From: Acidimicrobiales bacterium
Lineage (GTDB): Bacteria; Actinomycetota; Acidimicrobiia; Acidimicrobiales; MedAcidi-G1
DNA length: 61,302 nucleotides
Assembly (NCBI GenBank): GCA_029577135.1
Contig: JARQPW010000016.1
Span: 1-61,302 of the forward strand
Reading direction: 5' to 3'
Shown here: positions 1 to 8,349 of the stretch, in pieces
Layout: each line of letters begins with the position of its first letter
Position numbering within the stretch: the first letter of the stretch is position 1
The notes under the pieces: model-generated
What the model saw: the letters and a program-made list of their open reading frames with translations, nothing else
What the model was told of the DNA's origin: nothing
The model's database searches: none
Translations under genes and position numbers: made by a program

Positions 1-1571
1 ACGATGGACGGCAGGCGCACCGACGCCGGAGGGGAGATCATGAGGCCCCGAGCGGCGACCGAACTCTCCCCACGGTCCACACGGGTTGAACCGGATCGGG
101 ACTGCGTCTCGGCGCTACCACCAGCGGCCTCGTCGTACCAGATGACCCGGTAGGTGACGCCGTCGGTTCCAGACGCCGGTGCCGACCATGCGAGCTGGAC
201 CTGGCGGTCGCCGGCACTGGCCATGAGGGCCGAGACGGCATCCGGCGTGCTGGCCGACAGCGGAGCCATGGCCACGGTCTCCGACCAGGGGGCGGCCCCG
301 GCGCCGTTGCGTGCCCGGACGACGACGTGGTACGTGGTGCCGTTGACCAGGTCCGTCGCCGTATGGGTCGTCGCATCCGCCGGCACCTCGACCCGGGTCC
401 AGTTCTCGACCAGGTCGTCGACGGTCGCCGGCTTGACCCACACGTCGAAGCCCGTGATCGGCGACCCGCCGTCGCCGGGCGTCGACCAGGTGATCTCCAG
501 GCGTCCGTCGCCCCGCGTCACACCGGGGACACCCACCCGACGGGGCGGGAGGCTGGCCCCTACGGCCATCACCCACTCGCCGGCGGCGGCGACCTCGAGG
601 AACCGGGTTCCGGTCGCCAGGTTCGCCTGTCCCGAGAATGCCCCGATCTCGTTGATCGGCAACGCCAGGGCCCGACCGTCGGGTCCGTATTCCCAGACGA
701 TGAAGTTGGCCGCTCCATCGTGTCGTGCCGTGACCAGGCCGGCGTCGTCAAACACCGAAACCGGCAGGAGTAGCACGTCGTCCTGCATCCCCCCTGCCGT
801 GAGGCCCGAGCCGAACGGCGTCGCCGACGTCGTCGGCAGAAAGGACGCCGACCACTCCCCGTCGGCCACCACCGCGAGCGCCGCATACGACTCCGGATCG
901 TCGGCAACGACGCGCCCCCGGAAGGAGCCCTCCCGCACGACGAGCACCTCGAGCTCGTTGCCGGCCACGTCGAGGGAGGCGACCCGGAACGACCCTGTCC
1001 CGGCGTGTGTGAAGGACACGATCTGGTAGTCCGACGGCAGGCCGGAGGTCAGCAGGACCGTCTGCGTACCCGCGCCGCTGAAGGCCACGGGGACCACGGC
1101 GTCCGCCTCGGGCACGGCAGGGTGCACGATCTCGATTCCCTTGGCGCCGGCATCGAGGCCGGCGAGGAAGCTGAGCAGCGCCGCCCCGAAGACCTGTGAC
1201 TGCTCGCGGCTGATGCAGTAGTGGTCGGCCACCCAGTCGAGCATCGCCAGGTCCTCGCCGACCCACTGCGACTCGTAACGGCGGGTGCCGTACGGATCGA
1301 TCCATGCGCCGTACCCGAGGTAGCACTCCGGGTCGGTCAGCCCCGAGATCCTGAGGACGAAGTTGATGACGGCGACGCCGGTCTGCTGGAGTCCCTCGGG
1401 CCCCTCGAGGTCCAGATAGTCGGCGGCCCAGAACAGGTCGGGCAGGTCGGCCTCGTCGTAGGCGGATCCGACGGGGTCGGCGGCTGCAGGTCCGGCGGCA
1501 ACGCCGACCAGCAGGACGAGCGACAGCACCGTGCCGACGGCCAGCGCCCCGAGCGTCTTCCTCAAATCCAC
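1..1571 (-). CDS. Secreted fibronectin type III protein (3' end off the window)
   Basis: This is a reading frame of more than 520 codons that starts at a GTG preceded by a GGGGGCGG-like ribosome site and runs off the left edge. The N-terminus (MDLRKTLGALAVGTVLSLVL...) is a signal peptide ending near residue 31 (AAADP). The central 300 residues match nothing I recognise. They are followed by a fibronectin type III domain at about residues 340-432 (ITWSTPGDGGSPITGFDVWV, then TYHVVVRARNGAG) and the start of a second from about residue 437. It is probably an extracellular or wall-associated binding protein. It is divergent from hisN, and a TACGAT box lies about 50 bases upstream. Exported localisation is well supported, but the ligand is unknown and the C-terminus is not visible. 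Confidence 0.8.
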   Translation of the reverse strand, partial: MDLRKTLGALAVGTVLSLVLLVGVAAGPAAADPVGSAYDEADLPDLFWAADYLDLEGPEGLQQTGVAVINFVLRISGLTDPECYLGYGAWIDPYGTRRYESQWVGEDLAMLDWVADHYCISREQSQVFGAALLSFLAGLDAGAKGIEIVHPAVPEADAVVPVAFSGAGTQTVLLTSGLPSDYQIVSFTHAGTGSFRVASLDVAGNELEVLVVREGSFRGRVVADDPESYAALAVVADGEWSASFLPTTSATPFGSGLTAGGMQDDVLLLPVSVFDDAGLVTARHDGAANFIVWEYGPDGRALALPINEIGAFSGQANLATGTRFLEVAAAGEWVMAVGASLPPRRVGVPGVTRGDGRLEITWSTPGDGGSPITGFDVWVKPATVDDLVENWTRVEVPADATTHTATDLVNGTTYHVVVRARNGAGAAPWSETVAMAPLSASTPDAVSALMASAGDRQVQLAWSAPASGTDGVTYRVIWYDEAAGGSAETQSRSGSTRVDRGESSVAARGLMISPPASVRLPSI

Positions 1572-1725
1572 GGCATCCGTTCCGCCCCCTGGACGCACCC
1601 TGCGCCCGTGGGACGCCCCATCGTAGGCTCCAACACGGCGGGCGCGTCTGCGGCCACGCAATGTGTTCGAATCGGGGGCTCGAATTGGACGTTCGACCCG
1701 GACATCCACGCCGGGCGTCGCACCG

Positions 1726-1731
1726 TAGGCT
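1726..1731 (+). promoter_or_regulatory. -10 box of hisN (leaderless type)
   Basis: TAGGCT lies exactly seven bases before the hisN ATG and there is no ribosome-binding site between them. This TANNNT-N7-start arrangement, repeated elsewhere in the window, fits a leaderless transcript. No convincing -35 is visible. Confidence 0.5.
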
Positions 1732-1738
1732 CGCCGCC

Positions 1739-2512
1739 ATGCACGACGCTCCCCCCGTGGACGACGCCCTCGTCCGGTTCGCCGTCGACATCGCCCGAGA
1801 GGCCGGCGAACTCACCCTCGGATGGTTCCGGCAGTCCAACCTCGACGTGGAGGGCAAGTTGGACGGCACCCCGGTCACCATCGCCGACCGCTCCGCCGAG
1901 CGCCTGCTCCGCGATCGGATCGCCGCAGCCTTCCCCGACGATGCCGTCGTCGGGGAAGAGGAGCCGGACACCGCCGGACGGTCGGGTCGCACCTGGATCC
2001 TCGACCCGATCGACGGTACACAGTCGTTCATCCACGGAGTCCCCCTGTACGGGAACCTGGTGGCGTTCGAGGACGAGCACGGCCCGGCGGTCGGGGTGGT
2101 CAACATCCCCGGCCTCGACGAATGCGTCTGGGCCGGACGGGGACGGGGTTGCTTCGTCGACGGCGAACCGGCACGGGTATCGGCCCAGTCCGGCATCCCG
2201 GGCGCATGCATCGTCACCAGCGGCGTCGACTACTGGCCGTCCGCCGCCAATTTGCAGGCCTTCGTCGAGCCCGGAACCGTGATCCGAACCTGGGGCGACG
2301 CCTACGGCTACGTCCTCGTCGCCACCGGACGGGCCGACGCCATGGTCGATCCGATCGTGAACCGATGGGACGTGGCCCCGTTCCTCACGATCCTGCCCGA
2401 GGCCGGCGGCGCCTTCAGCGACTTCACCGGAGCGGTGACCGCCGACGGAGGCACCGCCCTGGCGGCCAACGTGGCACTCCACGACGAGATCCTCGGGATC
2501 CTCGCCGGCTGA
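1739..2512 (+). CDS. hisN: Histidinol-phosphatase, inositol monophosphatase family
   Basis: The product is a 257-residue Mg2+-dependent phosphatase of the IMPase fold. Metal ligands are visible in order: the GEEE motif at 72-75, DPIDGT at 89-94, and WD at 210-211. The segments WGDAYGYVLVATGRADAMVD and the short IDGTQSFIHG loop resemble actinobacterial HisN, which dephosphorylates histidinol phosphate in histidine synthesis, more than SuhB-type inositol phosphatases. The ATG at 1739 was chosen because it sits seven bases after a TAGGCT box, while the open frame upstream has no protein character. No other his gene is in the window, so the substrate assignment rests on family resemblance only. 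Confidence 0.75.
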   Translation: MHDAPPVDDALVRFAVDIAREAGELTLGWFRQSNLDVEGKLDGTPVTIADRSAERLLRDRIAAAFPDDAVVGEEEPDTAGRSGRTWILDPIDGTQSFIHGVPLYGNLVAFEDEHGPAVGVVNIPGLDECVWAGRGRGCFVDGEPARVSAQSGIPGACIVTSGVDYWPSAANLQAFVEPGTVIRTWGDAYGYVLVATGRADAMVDPIVNRWDVAPFLTILPEAGGAFSDFTGAVTADGGTALAANVALHDEILGILAG

Positions 2513-2533
2513 CGCCGGCGTTCGCCCCCCGGC

Positions 2534-3115
2534 TCAGGGCCTCGGGGCCAGGCCGGCAAGGGGATCCGCCGGAGGCTCACCGACCCCCCGCGAACAGGAG
2601 ACGCCCGGCTCGGGCGCCGCGTCGCCGTCCCGGAAGGCCTCCACGAACGCCATCAGCCGGGGATCATCGGGCCCCTCGAGTTCCAGGCGCCGCGCCCAGG
2701 CGGTGGCGACGACCCCGGCCGTCTGATCCGGGTGGGGCGACAGCAGCACCTTGTCCTCGCCGCTGAGGATCTCGTTCAACGACACGATCCCTGAGACCCC
2801 GATGTCCGGCCGGTAGGTGATCCAGACGGCGCCGTGCTCGAGGCTGTGAACCGCCGCCTCGTCGTACAACTCCACCGTGTAGAGGCCGCAGTTGTGCCAG
2901 ATGCCGAGGTGGTCGCCACCCGCAGGCGGGATCGTCGGATAGTCGACGTCGGCGTCGGTGTGTTCCCGGCTCGTGATCGTGAGGTTCTCGACGCCGTCGG
3001 GGACGGCCGCAACCCCACCGGATCCCTCGTCGCCTCCGCAACCCACCACCGACGACAGGATGATCACCGCCACGAGTCCGGTCACAGCACGCCTGCCCGC
3101 GTCAGACCACCGCAT
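2534..3115 (-). CDS. DUF3105 lipoprotein
   Basis: The product has 193 residues. Residues 1-26 form a lipoprotein signal peptide with lipobox VVGC (Cys26 would be lipidated). The rest is a DUF3105 domain: DYPTIPPAGGDHLGIWHNC at about 58-76 and AVHSLEHGAVWITYRP at 88-103 are its hallmark. The conserved His and Cys residues suggest metal or redox binding, but the family function is not established. The start overlaps the end of the upstream Rossmann gene by 14 bases, so the two are probably co-transcribed. The gene converges on hisN. Confidence 0.8.
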   Translation of the reverse strand: MRWSDAGRRAVTGLVAVIILSSVVGCGGDEGSGGVAAVPDGVENLTITSREHTDADVDYPTIPPAGGDHLGIWHNCGLYTVELYDEAAVHSLEHGAVWITYRPDIGVSGIVSLNEILSGEDKVLLSPHPDQTAGVVATAWARRLELEGPDDPRLMAFVEAFRDGDAAPEPGVSCSRGVGEPPADPLAGLAPRP

Positions 3116-4133
3116 GCTCGCCTTCAAAGATCTCCGCCACCAGGCCCCGGTCGCCCACGTCCGAGAGGAAGGACACCGGTTCCACCATCTCGGCGAGGCT
3201 CGCCATCCCCCGGACCCGGAGGCGATCGGCCAGGACCCATTCAACGGTCGTGGCGGCCACCGCGGCGGCCGCCACCGCGGGACGTTCGGCGACCCCCAGG
3301 ACGCAGACGTCCTGGGTGGTGCCCCGTCGGCCACGGACCTCGACCCGTACCGCCCCCACCCCCCCTTCGACATGCGTCGGGCTCAACATCGGAAGTGGCG
3401 CTGTCAGGCGATCGATGCGGGTCGCCGCCATACGTGCCGTGATCCGCCCCACCTCGGGAAAGGCATGGTGCAGGAGCACGGGATCCGGCAGCGCCGCCCG
3501 GTAGCAGTCCATGGGCCCCACGGGCTCGGGAAACCAGCAGAGCTCGCGTCCCGAACCACCCGGTCGTCGCCTCCAGACGTCGCCCCGCCAGTCGTACGAC
3601 AGGCGGCTCAGCGCGCGGTGGTGGACGAGGGCACATGCAGGACCGCCCGCCCCCGCCTTGGCGACATGGATCTCGTCGACCTGGTCGAACCAGGAACAGG
3701 CATGTGCGGCCAACACACAGGACAGGCCGGGGGCGAACCCGGCACCGAGCACCACCGGAACCCCCCGTTCGCCGGCCTCGTCGGCCAGTCGCACGACGGA
3801 GACGGTCTCCGCCAGGCCGTCGCCGCTCAGGACGACCGGCACGCCGCCCGAGAGGGCCGACTTCACCGCCGCCAACTGGGTCCCGCGTGGCGTGGCGACC
3901 ACGACGACGTCGGCGTCGAATTCCTCGGGGAACGGGGCATGCTCGACCTCGACGCGGCCTTCCGAGTCCGCACCGTCGAGAACTGCCAGGGCACCGGTCA
4001 GGCGCTCGGGATCGACGTCGCGCAGCATGACCCGGTCGACGGCGGCCGGTGAACCGGCCGACCCGTCGGCCAGCAGGTGCCGGGCGACCCTCGTTCCGAC
4101 CGCCCCTGCACCGAGGATGGCGACACGGTTCAT
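3102..4133 (-). CDS. Saccharopine dehydrogenase-like NAD(P)-binding protein
   Basis: The product is a 343-residue cytosolic protein beginning with a Rossmann dinucleotide motif GAGAVG at residues 8-13. The DADVVVVATPRGTQLAAVKS segment and the later GAGFAPGLSCVLAAHA segment resemble saccharopine dehydrogenase NADP-binding proteins. The C-terminal half lacks motifs that would name a substrate. The ATG at 4133 overlaps the stop of the small upstream gene (ATGA), which points to translational coupling. Membership of the superfamily is fairly sure; the reaction is unknown. Confidence 0.65.
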   Translation of the reverse strand: MNRVAILGAGAVGTRVARHLLADGSAGSPAAVDRVMLRDVDPERLTGALAVLDGADSEGRVEVEHAPFPEEFDADVVVVATPRGTQLAAVKSALSGGVPVVLSGDGLAETVSVVRLADEAGERGVPVVLGAGFAPGLSCVLAAHACSWFDQVDEIHVAKAGAGGPACALVHHRALSRLSYDWRGDVWRRRPGGSGRELCWFPEPVGPMDCYRAALPDPVLLHHAFPEVGRITARMAATRIDRLTAPLPMLSPTHVEGGVGAVRVEVRGRRGTTQDVCVLGVAERPAVAAAAVAATTVEWVLADRLRVRGMASLAEMVEPVSFLSDVGDRGLVAEIFEGEHAVV

Positions 4134-4267
4134 GTCAGGTCCTGCCCCTCGAGCGGCCTCCAGCCGCCCGATTGGCGCTCGACGGGCACGCCGCCGGCCG
4201 CCCGCAGCGCCGCCGCCACCGCCGCCGTGACCGAGAGCGCTGCGAGCGCCCGCCTGATCATCTCCAT
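4130..4267 (-). CDS. Small single-span membrane protein next to tRNA-Ile
   Basis: A 45-residue frame starts MEMIRRALAALSVTAAVAAA, one hydrophobic helix, and ends in a polar tail with GGWRPLEGQD. Its stop overlaps the ATG of the following gene as ATGA, which supports real translation. In other Actinomycetota a tiny protein of similar design (DLW-39 family, about 39 residues with one helix and a short acidic tail containing Trp) lies near the gyrA/tRNA-Ile locus; this may be a counterpart, but that is inferred from position and shape only. Confidence 0.45.
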   Translation of the reverse strand: MEMIRRALAALSVTAAVAAALRAAGGVPVERQSGGWRPLEGQDLT

Positions 4268-4390
4268 GGTCGCCCCCGTCCCGTCGGGGTGTGGACCCTG
4301 GGGGTGCGGGCCCTCGCACCTGCCTCCACGGGGATGTCGCGGTCGATCATCACAGTTGGATCCTAGGGATCGAACGGGGCGACGGGAGTG

Positions 4391-4464
<74 letters not shown>

Positions 4465-4500
4465 CGGTCCGGGAACGGTAGCGGGACCACTGTTCGGCGC

Positions 4501-5364
4501 CTACCCGCCGTCCCGGCCTCTGGCTCCCGAATCGGATCGTCCCCGACGACCCACCTTGTCGGAGGGAACGATGTTCTCGCCAACGCGCAGCCGACGACGG
4601 CGAACGGCGGTCTCCTCCTCGATCATCGTGAACCTGATGCCGCCCATGAGGTCGCTGATCAGGTTGAACAGGACGACGAGCACCACGGTGAGCGCCGTGC
4701 CGCCGATGACGAGGACGAGGCCGGCCAGAATATACAGGCGGAAGATCTTGTCGGAGTCGAAGGCGAACGTCTCGAGGGCGAAGAGCTCCTCGATGAACTT
4801 CTCGACCTTCTCGATGACACCGGCGGTCTCAGCGGTCCGCCACAGGGCCTGGGAGGCGATGATGGCCATGCCCCACACGCAGAGGTAGAAGACCAGGCCG
4901 ATCTTGAGCACCGACCAGGGCTCGACGTGGCGGATGAGCCGTCGGACCCGACGAACCCGAAAACCGCGTCGCGGCTCCCTCGGCGTGCGCTCCTCGGAGG
5001 TCCAACTCCTCCCCCGCGGTGAGAACCGTGGCACCGACGGGCCCCGTCGGGCCCCCTGATCGGTGGGCGTGGCGGATGTCGCGGCCGACGGGGGCGGCGA
5101 GGGAGTCGCCGGTACCGAGGACTCGTCGTCGGGCAACCCGTCGAAGAGGCGTTCGAGCCGGACTCCGGTGGTGGCGGGGCCGGCCAGCGCAGGCGTGGTC
5201 GTCCCGGCGATCGCGTCGGAAGGTTCGTCGCCTGCCGATCTCGCACCCGGGGAGAGGCTCGCCGACGAGACCGGTGCCTGCCCGGTCGGTTCGTCGGGGG
5301 GCAGAAGGTCGGCCCCCGGGTCGTCCGGCGTCGATTGACCGTCCGCCTGGTCCGGGTCGTTCAC
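4501..5364 (-). CDS. DUF3566 membrane protein
   Basis: The product has 287 residues. The first 130 are Pro/Ser/Thr/Asp-rich and probably disordered. They are followed by a basic stretch and a DUF3566 domain with two membrane helices at about 150-172 and 210-235, and the conserved FNLISDLMGGIRFTMIEEE segment near 243-261. The family is nearly always next to gyrA and a tRNA-Ile in Actinomycetota; its function is poorly defined, with links to the cell envelope suggested. The GTG at 5364 was chosen because a TAGACT box lies seven bases before it. Upstream residues in the same frame are not protein-like. Confidence 0.85.
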   Translation of the reverse strand: MNDPDQADGQSTPDDPGADLLPPDEPTGQAPVSSASLSPGARSAGDEPSDAIAGTTTPALAGPATTGVRLERLFDGLPDDESSVPATPSPPPSAATSATPTDQGARRGPSVPRFSPRGRSWTSEERTPREPRRGFRVRRVRRLIRHVEPWSVLKIGLVFYLCVWGMAIIASQALWRTAETAGVIEKVEKFIEELFALETFAFDSDKIFRLYILAGLVLVIGGTALTVVLVVLFNLISDLMGGIRFTMIEEETAVRRRRLRVGENIVPSDKVGRRGRSDSGARGRDGG

Positions 5365-5371
5365 GGTCGGG

Positions 5372-5377
5372 AGTCTA
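5372..5377 (-). promoter_or_regulatory. -10 box of the DUF3566 gene (leaderless type)
   Basis: On the minus strand TAGACT is followed by seven bases and then the GTG start, with no Shine-Dalgarno sequence. It shows the same geometry as at hisN, the 30 kb deacetylase and the TetR gene. Confidence 0.5.
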
Positions 5378-5431
5378 GGGCTGGTCGGCCGGGGTGGACC
5401 GGTCGCCTCCGGCTCCCGGTGATCCCGGCAC

Positions 5432-5770
5432 TCACGGTGACCAGGTCCAGATCGTCTGGGCACGGGCCGTGGCACGTGCCCGGCCCACGCGGACCTCGAC
5501 GACGACCTCACCCGGAAGTTCGTCGAACGATACGACCCTGGCGCCGTTTGCCCCTGCGAGGCGCACGGCCTGGGTCCTGGCGCGTTCCGGGGAAGAGGCG
5601 GCGGCCAGGGCCGCTGCGTCTGCGGCGGTCCGGGCCTGCGCCCGATCCACGGCGACCCGGCCGAGTTCGACGATCAGGACGGCGAGTCCGGCGGCCAGGA
5701 CGAGCAATAGCGTCGTGAACGGAAGGATCTGTCCCCGGTCGTCACGGTCTCGAAGTGGATGGTTTCCCAC
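5432..5770 (-). CDS. TadE/TadG-like small membrane protein
   Basis: The product has 112 residues. After a charged N-terminus with DDRGQILPF it has a single transmembrane helix (about 18-36) followed by ELGRVAVDRAQARTAADAAA, the typical junction of Tad/Flp pilus-assembly TadE/G-like pseudopilins. The remaining 60 residues form a small soluble domain. Such proteins are exported and lie in the envelope, but no other tad genes are in the window, so a pilus role cannot be claimed. The start is a GTG about 75 bases downstream of the gyrA stop on the same strand. Confidence 0.6.
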   Translation of the reverse strand: MGNHPLRDRDDRGQILPFTTLLLVLAAGLAVLIVELGRVAVDRAQARTAADAAALAAASSPERARTQAVRLAGANGARVVSFDELPGEVVVEVRVGRARATARAQTIWTWSP

Positions 5771-5843
5771 GGGTTCCTCCGACCGGCGTCAGCCGGTGGT
5801 CGGGGCCTGTGGGGGAAGCGGAGGGCCGACCAACGCTCCGCTG

Positions 5844-8324
5844 TCAGTCGCCGGAGTCCGCCTCCTCCACGGCCGACTCGGCAGGAGCATGCGTCACGGC
5901 CGCGACCTGCTGGCCCTCGTCCGGCGACATGACCCGCACGCCGGTGGCGGTCCGACCCTGGATGGAGATCTCGGCGACCGGCACCCGGATGATCACGCCC
6001 CCGGTGCTCACGATGAACACCTGGTCCTCGTCGGACACGACGACCGCACCGGCCACGGAGCCCCGGTCGTCGGTGGTGCGTATACCTCGCACGCCGAGCC
6101 CGGCACGTCCTCTGGTCGGGAACTCGTCGAGCAGCGTGCGCTTGCCGAATCCCTCGGAGCTGAGGTGAAGCACGGTGCACCCCGGTCGGGCCACCGCACA
6201 GGAGGCGAGTTCGTCACCGTCCCGGAACCTCATGCCGATCACACCGGCGGCGTCCCGGCCCATCGGCCGGACGTCCCTCTCGGAGAAGCGCAGCGTCTGT
6301 CCGGAACGGGAGATCAGGAGGAGTTGGTCGTCGCCGTTGGTGGGGACGACCTCGACGACTTCGTCGCCGTCTTTGAGCTTGATGGCGATCAGGCCGGCCC
6401 GCAGCGAGGAGTCGTAGGCGGTGAACCTGGTCTTCTTGACCCGTCCGCAGCGGGTGGCGAAGAAGAGGAACCGGTGGGTCTCGTAGTCGCGGGTGTCGAT
6501 GACCGCCTGGATCCGCTCGTCGGGCTGGAGGGGGAGCAGGTTGACGACCGCCGTTCCCCTCGCCGTGCGACCGGCCATCGGCACCTCGTGGGCTTTGAGC
6601 CGGTAGACGCGCCCGCGGTTCGAAAACAACAGCAGGTATGAGTGGGCCGAGGTGTGGATCAGGTGGGCAACGGCGTCCTCGTCCCTGAGGCGGGTGCCGG
6701 CGACACCGCGACCCCCGCGGCCCTGGATGCGGAACTCGGAGACCGCCGTGGTCTTCACGTAGCCCGCCGTGCTCATCGTGAAGACGAGTTCCTCGTCGTC
6801 GATCAGGTCCTCGATGTCGAGGTCGCCGGGGTCGTAGACGAACTCGCTGCGCCGCGGCGTGGCGAACCGGTTGCGCAACTCGGACAGCTCGTCCTTGAGC
6901 ACGCCGCGGATTCGCTCCTCGTCGGCGAGGATGGTCTCGAGCTCGGTGATGTCTGCGACCAGCTGTGCGAGCCGCTCCTCGAGGTTGGAGCGACCGAGGC
7001 GGGTGAGGCGCACCAACTGCATGTCGAGGATGTGGTTGGCCTGGACCTCCGAGAACCCGTGGAGCTCGGCCATGAGGCCCTCCCGGGCGCCGGCCCTGTC
7101 GGTCGAACCGCGGATGAGGGCAATCACGTCGTCGATCGAACCCAGTGCTGCGAGGAGGCCCTCGGTGATGTGGGCCTCGGCCCTGGCCTTCTCGAGGCGG
7201 TACTCGCTGCGTCGTCGCAGCACGTCGACCTGATGGGACACGTAGGCGTCGAGCAGTTCGCGCAGGTTCAGCGTGCGGGGGATGCCGTCGACCAGCGCCA
7301 CGGCGTTGACCGATAACGTCGTCTGCAACGGCGTCCGCTTGAAGAGGTTGTTCAGGATGACGAGTGCCGGTGCGTTCCGTTTGAGGGTGATGACGATGCG
7401 GGTCATGCCCTGTGCCGACTCGTCATTCACGTCGGCGATGCCCTCGATCTCGCGACTGTCCACGAGATCGCGGATCTTGGCCATGATCTGGTTGGGGCTG
7501 GCCTGGTAGGGCAGTTCCGACACGATGATGCGGCTGTTGCGCGGCCCCTCCTCGATGTCGGTGCGGGCTCGCATGCGAATCGTGCCGCGGCCTTCGCGGT
7601 AGGCGTCGGCGATGCCGGATCGTCCGAGGATCAGCGCCCCGGTCGGGAAGTCGGGCCCCGGGAGGTGCTCCATCAGGTCGTGGACCGTGGCCTCCGGGTG
7701 GTCGACGAGGTGCAGGGTGGCGTCGATCACCTCGCCCAGGTTGTGGGTGGGGATGTTGGTGGCCATGCCGACCGCTATGCCCTGGCTGCCGTTGACGAGG
7801 AGGTTGGGGAACCGGGCCGGGAGGAGTTCGGGTTCGGTGAACTCACCCGAGTAGTTGTCAACGAAGTCGACGGTCTCCTCGTCGATGCCGTCGAGGAGGG
7901 CGAGGGCGATCGGGTCGAGTCGACACTCGGTGTAGCGGGCGGCGGCAGGCGAGTCGTCGGGCGAGTAGCCGAAGTTGCCCTTCGGGTGCACCAGGGGATG
8001 CCGCAGGCTGAAGTCCTGGGCCATGCGCACCAGGGCGTCGTAGATGGCCTGGTCCCCGTGCGGGTGGTACTTGCCCATGACCTCGCCGGTCACCCGTGCG
8101 CACTTCATGGTGGGCCGGTCGGGGCGGGCCCCGAGGTCGTACATGCCCCAGAGGATCCGGCGATGGACGGGCTTGAGGCCGTCGCGGGCGTCGGGCAGGG
8201 CCCGGGCCACGATGACGGACATGGCGTAGTCCAGGAAGGACTGCTCCATCTCCTCCTGGATCTCGATCGGTTCGATCGATCCTCCGGAGTGTTCCTCGGG
8301 CGGCGTCTCCGTGGTGTCGGTCAT
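5844..8324 (-). CDS. gyrA: DNA gyrase subunit A
   Basis: The product has 826 residues and is the breakage-reunion subunit of gyrase. The catalytic tyrosine is Tyr131 in AAARYTECRL. The GyrA box is present as QGRGGRGV, which marks a gyrase rather than topoisomerase IV, followed by the six-bladed C-terminal domain and an acidic tail. The quinolone-binding stretch reads HPHGDQAIYD, with Gln92 at the position of E. coli Ser83 and Asp96 at that of Asp87. The ATG at 8324 was preferred because an earlier in-frame start would overlap gyrB; it lies 25 bases after the gyrB stop, so the two are co-transcribed. Confidence 0.98.
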   Translation of the reverse strand: MTDTTETPPEEHSGGSIEPIEIQEEMEQSFLDYAMSVIVARALPDARDGLKPVHRRILWGMYDLGARPDRPTMKCARVTGEVMGKYHPHGDQAIYDALVRMAQDFSLRHPLVHPKGNFGYSPDDSPAAARYTECRLDPIALALLDGIDEETVDFVDNYSGEFTEPELLPARFPNLLVNGSQGIAVGMATNIPTHNLGEVIDATLHLVDHPEATVHDLMEHLPGPDFPTGALILGRSGIADAYREGRGTIRMRARTDIEEGPRNSRIIVSELPYQASPNQIMAKIRDLVDSREIEGIADVNDESAQGMTRIVITLKRNAPALVILNNLFKRTPLQTTLSVNAVALVDGIPRTLNLRELLDAYVSHQVDVLRRRSEYRLEKARAEAHITEGLLAALGSIDDVIALIRGSTDRAGAREGLMAELHGFSEVQANHILDMQLVRLTRLGRSNLEERLAQLVADITELETILADEERIRGVLKDELSELRNRFATPRRSEFVYDPGDLDIEDLIDDEELVFTMSTAGYVKTTAVSEFRIQGRGGRGVAGTRLRDEDAVAHLIHTSAHSYLLLFSNRGRVYRLKAHEVPMAGRTARGTAVVNLLPLQPDERIQAVIDTRDYETHRFLFFATRCGRVKKTRFTAYDSSLRAGLIAIKLKDGDEVVEVVPTNGDDQLLLISRSGQTLRFSERDVRPMGRDAAGVIGMRFRDGDELASCAVARPGCTVLHLSSEGFGKRTLLDEFPTRGRAGLGVRGIRTTDDRGSVAGAVVVSDEDQVFIVSTGGVIIRVPVAEISIQGRTATGVRVMSPDEGQQVAAVTHAPAESAVEEADSGD

Positions 8325-8349
8325 GCGGTGCGGTCGTCGATCTGCCGGG

